Positions 63,008-64,000 of a stretch of DNA of 64,000 nt are shown here, in pieces. Origin of the DNA: Xylanimonas cellulosilytica DSM 15894 (GTDB lineage: Bacteria > Actinomycetota > Actinomycetes > Actinomycetales > Cellulomonadaceae); contig NC_013530.1 of the NCBI RefSeq assembly GCF_000024965.1, forward strand, positions 2,480,001 through 2,544,000, read 5' to 3'. Within the stretch, counting starts at the first letter, position 1, and every line of letters begins with the position of its first letter. Below the pieces are notes generated by a model that was not told the DNA's origin, searched no databases, and was given only the letters and a program-made list of their open reading frames with translations. The translations under genes were made by a program, and so were the position numbers.

Positions 63008-64000
63008 TTACCGCAGCTCCTGGGCGATCTGCCTGACGTTCGCGTTGATCGTCACGGTTGCCATCGCTCCGTTGACCAGCGGAAGGTGCGGCGGCACATG
63101 CCCGATCTCGACGTCGAACACGATCGGCAGCTCAAGACGGCCGAGGGCGTCGAGTACCGCCTGCTCCTGAGTCATGTTCGGGTTGTCCGCGGCGTTGGTC
63201 CGCCCGATGAGAATCGCGGTTGCGTGCTCGAACCAGCCGGCCAGCCGAAGCGCGTGAAGGTTCCGGCAGATCGTGGCTGCCTCGTCCTCTGCCGCTTCGA
63301 GGTAGACGATCAGGCCGTCCTCCGCGTGCTGCCGACCGAACGCCGCCACATCGCCAAACGGCGTGCCCGCCAGGTTCGTCACCGTCTCGATGCATCCGCC
63401 GATCAGGCGGCCCCGCGCGTTGAGCGAGTCCGCGCCGTGCAGCCGCCAGGTCCCTTCACCGACCGCACGCCACTGAACCGCCCGAACGTCCTCAGTGAAG
63501 CGCGTGTAGGTGGCAATCAGGCCCGAGTCGCGCTGAACGTGCGGTCCCGGACCAGATGCGAGCTCGATCCACGGCAGCAGGCCAGCCGGCGGCTCATAGG
63601 GAGTATCGGCCAGGTTGTCGCCGTGCATCGTCGCCCAGCCGAGCCTCGTCGTGATGGGCAGCAGGACGGTCGACATGTCCGAGAAGCCGACCAGCCATGT
63701 GGGCTCGGCCTCAGCCAGAGCGTCCCAGTCGAGCAGGTCAACCAGGTCGATGGCGGTCTCCCCACCCCACGGCGGCACGACGCATCGGATCTCGGGATCA
63801 CACAGCATCGCGGTGAGCTCGGCGGCACGTCGTTCGGCCGGACCGGCCGTGATGCCGGACCCGTCCATGCACTCGCCGACGACGACCTCGTACCCCGCAT
63901 TGCGAAGCCAGTCGACGCTGAAGGCCACTCGTTCGGCTCCCGGTCCGGCGGCACCGGCAGAAGGTGAGGTCACCGCGATCTTGTCGCCTGGTCGGAGCGG
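63008..64000 (-). CDS. S66 family LD-carboxypeptidase / MccF-like peptidase (5' end outside window)
   Basis: Partial, at least 330 aa; the frame stays open through the window edge, where the sequence reads RPGDKIAVTSPSAGAAGP, the usual S66 N-terminus, so the real start lies just past 64000. The catalytic triad is visible: Ser in LVGFSDMSTVL, Glu in GGCIETVTNL, His in FDVEIGHVPPHLPL. VVPPWGGETAIDLVDLLDW is the conserved glycine-rich loop. The family trims L,D-peptides of cell-wall recycling or cleaves microcin-like nucleotide-peptide antibiotics (MccF); which applies is unclear. First chromosomal gene right of the element. Confidence 0.85.
   Translation of the reverse strand, partial: PLRPGDKIAVTSPSAGAAGPGAERVAFSVDWLRNAGYEVVVGECMDGSGITAGPAERRAAELTAMLCDPEIRCVVPPWGGETAIDLVDLLDWDALAEAEPTWLVGFSDMSTVLLPITTRLGWATMHGDNLADTPYEPPAGLLPWIELASGPGPHVQRDSGLIATYTRFTEDVRAVQWRAVGEGTWRLHGADSLNARGRLIGGCIETVTNLAGTPFGDVAAFGRQHAEDGLIVYLEAAEDEAATICRNLHALRLAGWFEHATAILIGRTNAADNPNMTQEQAVLDALGRLELPIVFDVEIGHVPPHLPLVNGAMATVTINANVRQIAQELR

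Overview
The window is a high-GC (roughly 70%) actinobacterial chromosome segment. Codon use, G/C-rich third positions, leaderless start signals, a Zn-containing class III ribonucleotide reductase and peptidoglycan-linked deacetylase architecture fit a member of the Micrococcales (Cellulomonas/Cellulosimicrobium-like). The genus is inference; no rRNA or tRNA is present to fix it.

Housekeeping part (1-19.7 kb). The genes are an MHS-type MFS transporter, NADP-type glutamate dehydrogenase, a secreted polysaccharide deacetylase, an FMN-oxidoreductase-like protein, the anaerobic ribonucleotide reductase pair nrdD-nrdG with an NrdR-box-like palindrome, an OFA-type MFS carrier, a tetR-gap-DUF202 operon with a 16-bp palindrome at the tetR promoter, and an iron-siderophore ABC cluster (permease, ATPase, lipoprotein) interleaved with two DUF1684 proteins and preceded by a possible Cys-rich leader peptide. 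Then come DoxX/HxlR, a MazEF-type toxin-antitoxin pair and an OsmC protein.

Decayed zone (19.7-22.9 kb). This is gene-poor, with two small hypothetical ORFs and a truncated IS256-family transposase, and forms the left edge of an accessory island.

Defence island (23-47.7 kb). A two-gene operon matching Druantia type III (druH, and druE with helicase plus DUF1998) reads rightward. It meets tail-to-tail, 4 bp apart, a complete leftward class 1 DISARM operon in canonical order drmD-drmMI-drmA-drmB-drmC, every junction overlapping. Divergent from drmD is a UvrD-like helicase followed by an unknown 256-aa protein.

Mobile-element part (47.7-63 kb). There is a frameshifted remnant, a small cluster of unknown proteins (451 aa, 113 aa, 128 aa membrane), an acidic 123-aa protein and a tightly coupled three-gene operon (DUF6361 protein, two-HKD phospholipase-D-like protein, SF2 helicase) that resembles a third anti-phage system (possibly Azaca-like). 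A MobF/TraA-type relaxase-helicase, two small lipoproteins and a broken C-terminal piece of a tyrosine-type integrase follow. A chromosomal S66 LD-carboxypeptidase/MccF-like gene then runs off the right end.

Reading as a whole: a conjugative or mobilisable element has accumulated three helicase-centred defence systems, two of which pair a helicase with a PLD-family protein. It has partly decayed at its ends: the integrase is broken, the IS element is truncated, and no type IV secretion genes are visible in the window.
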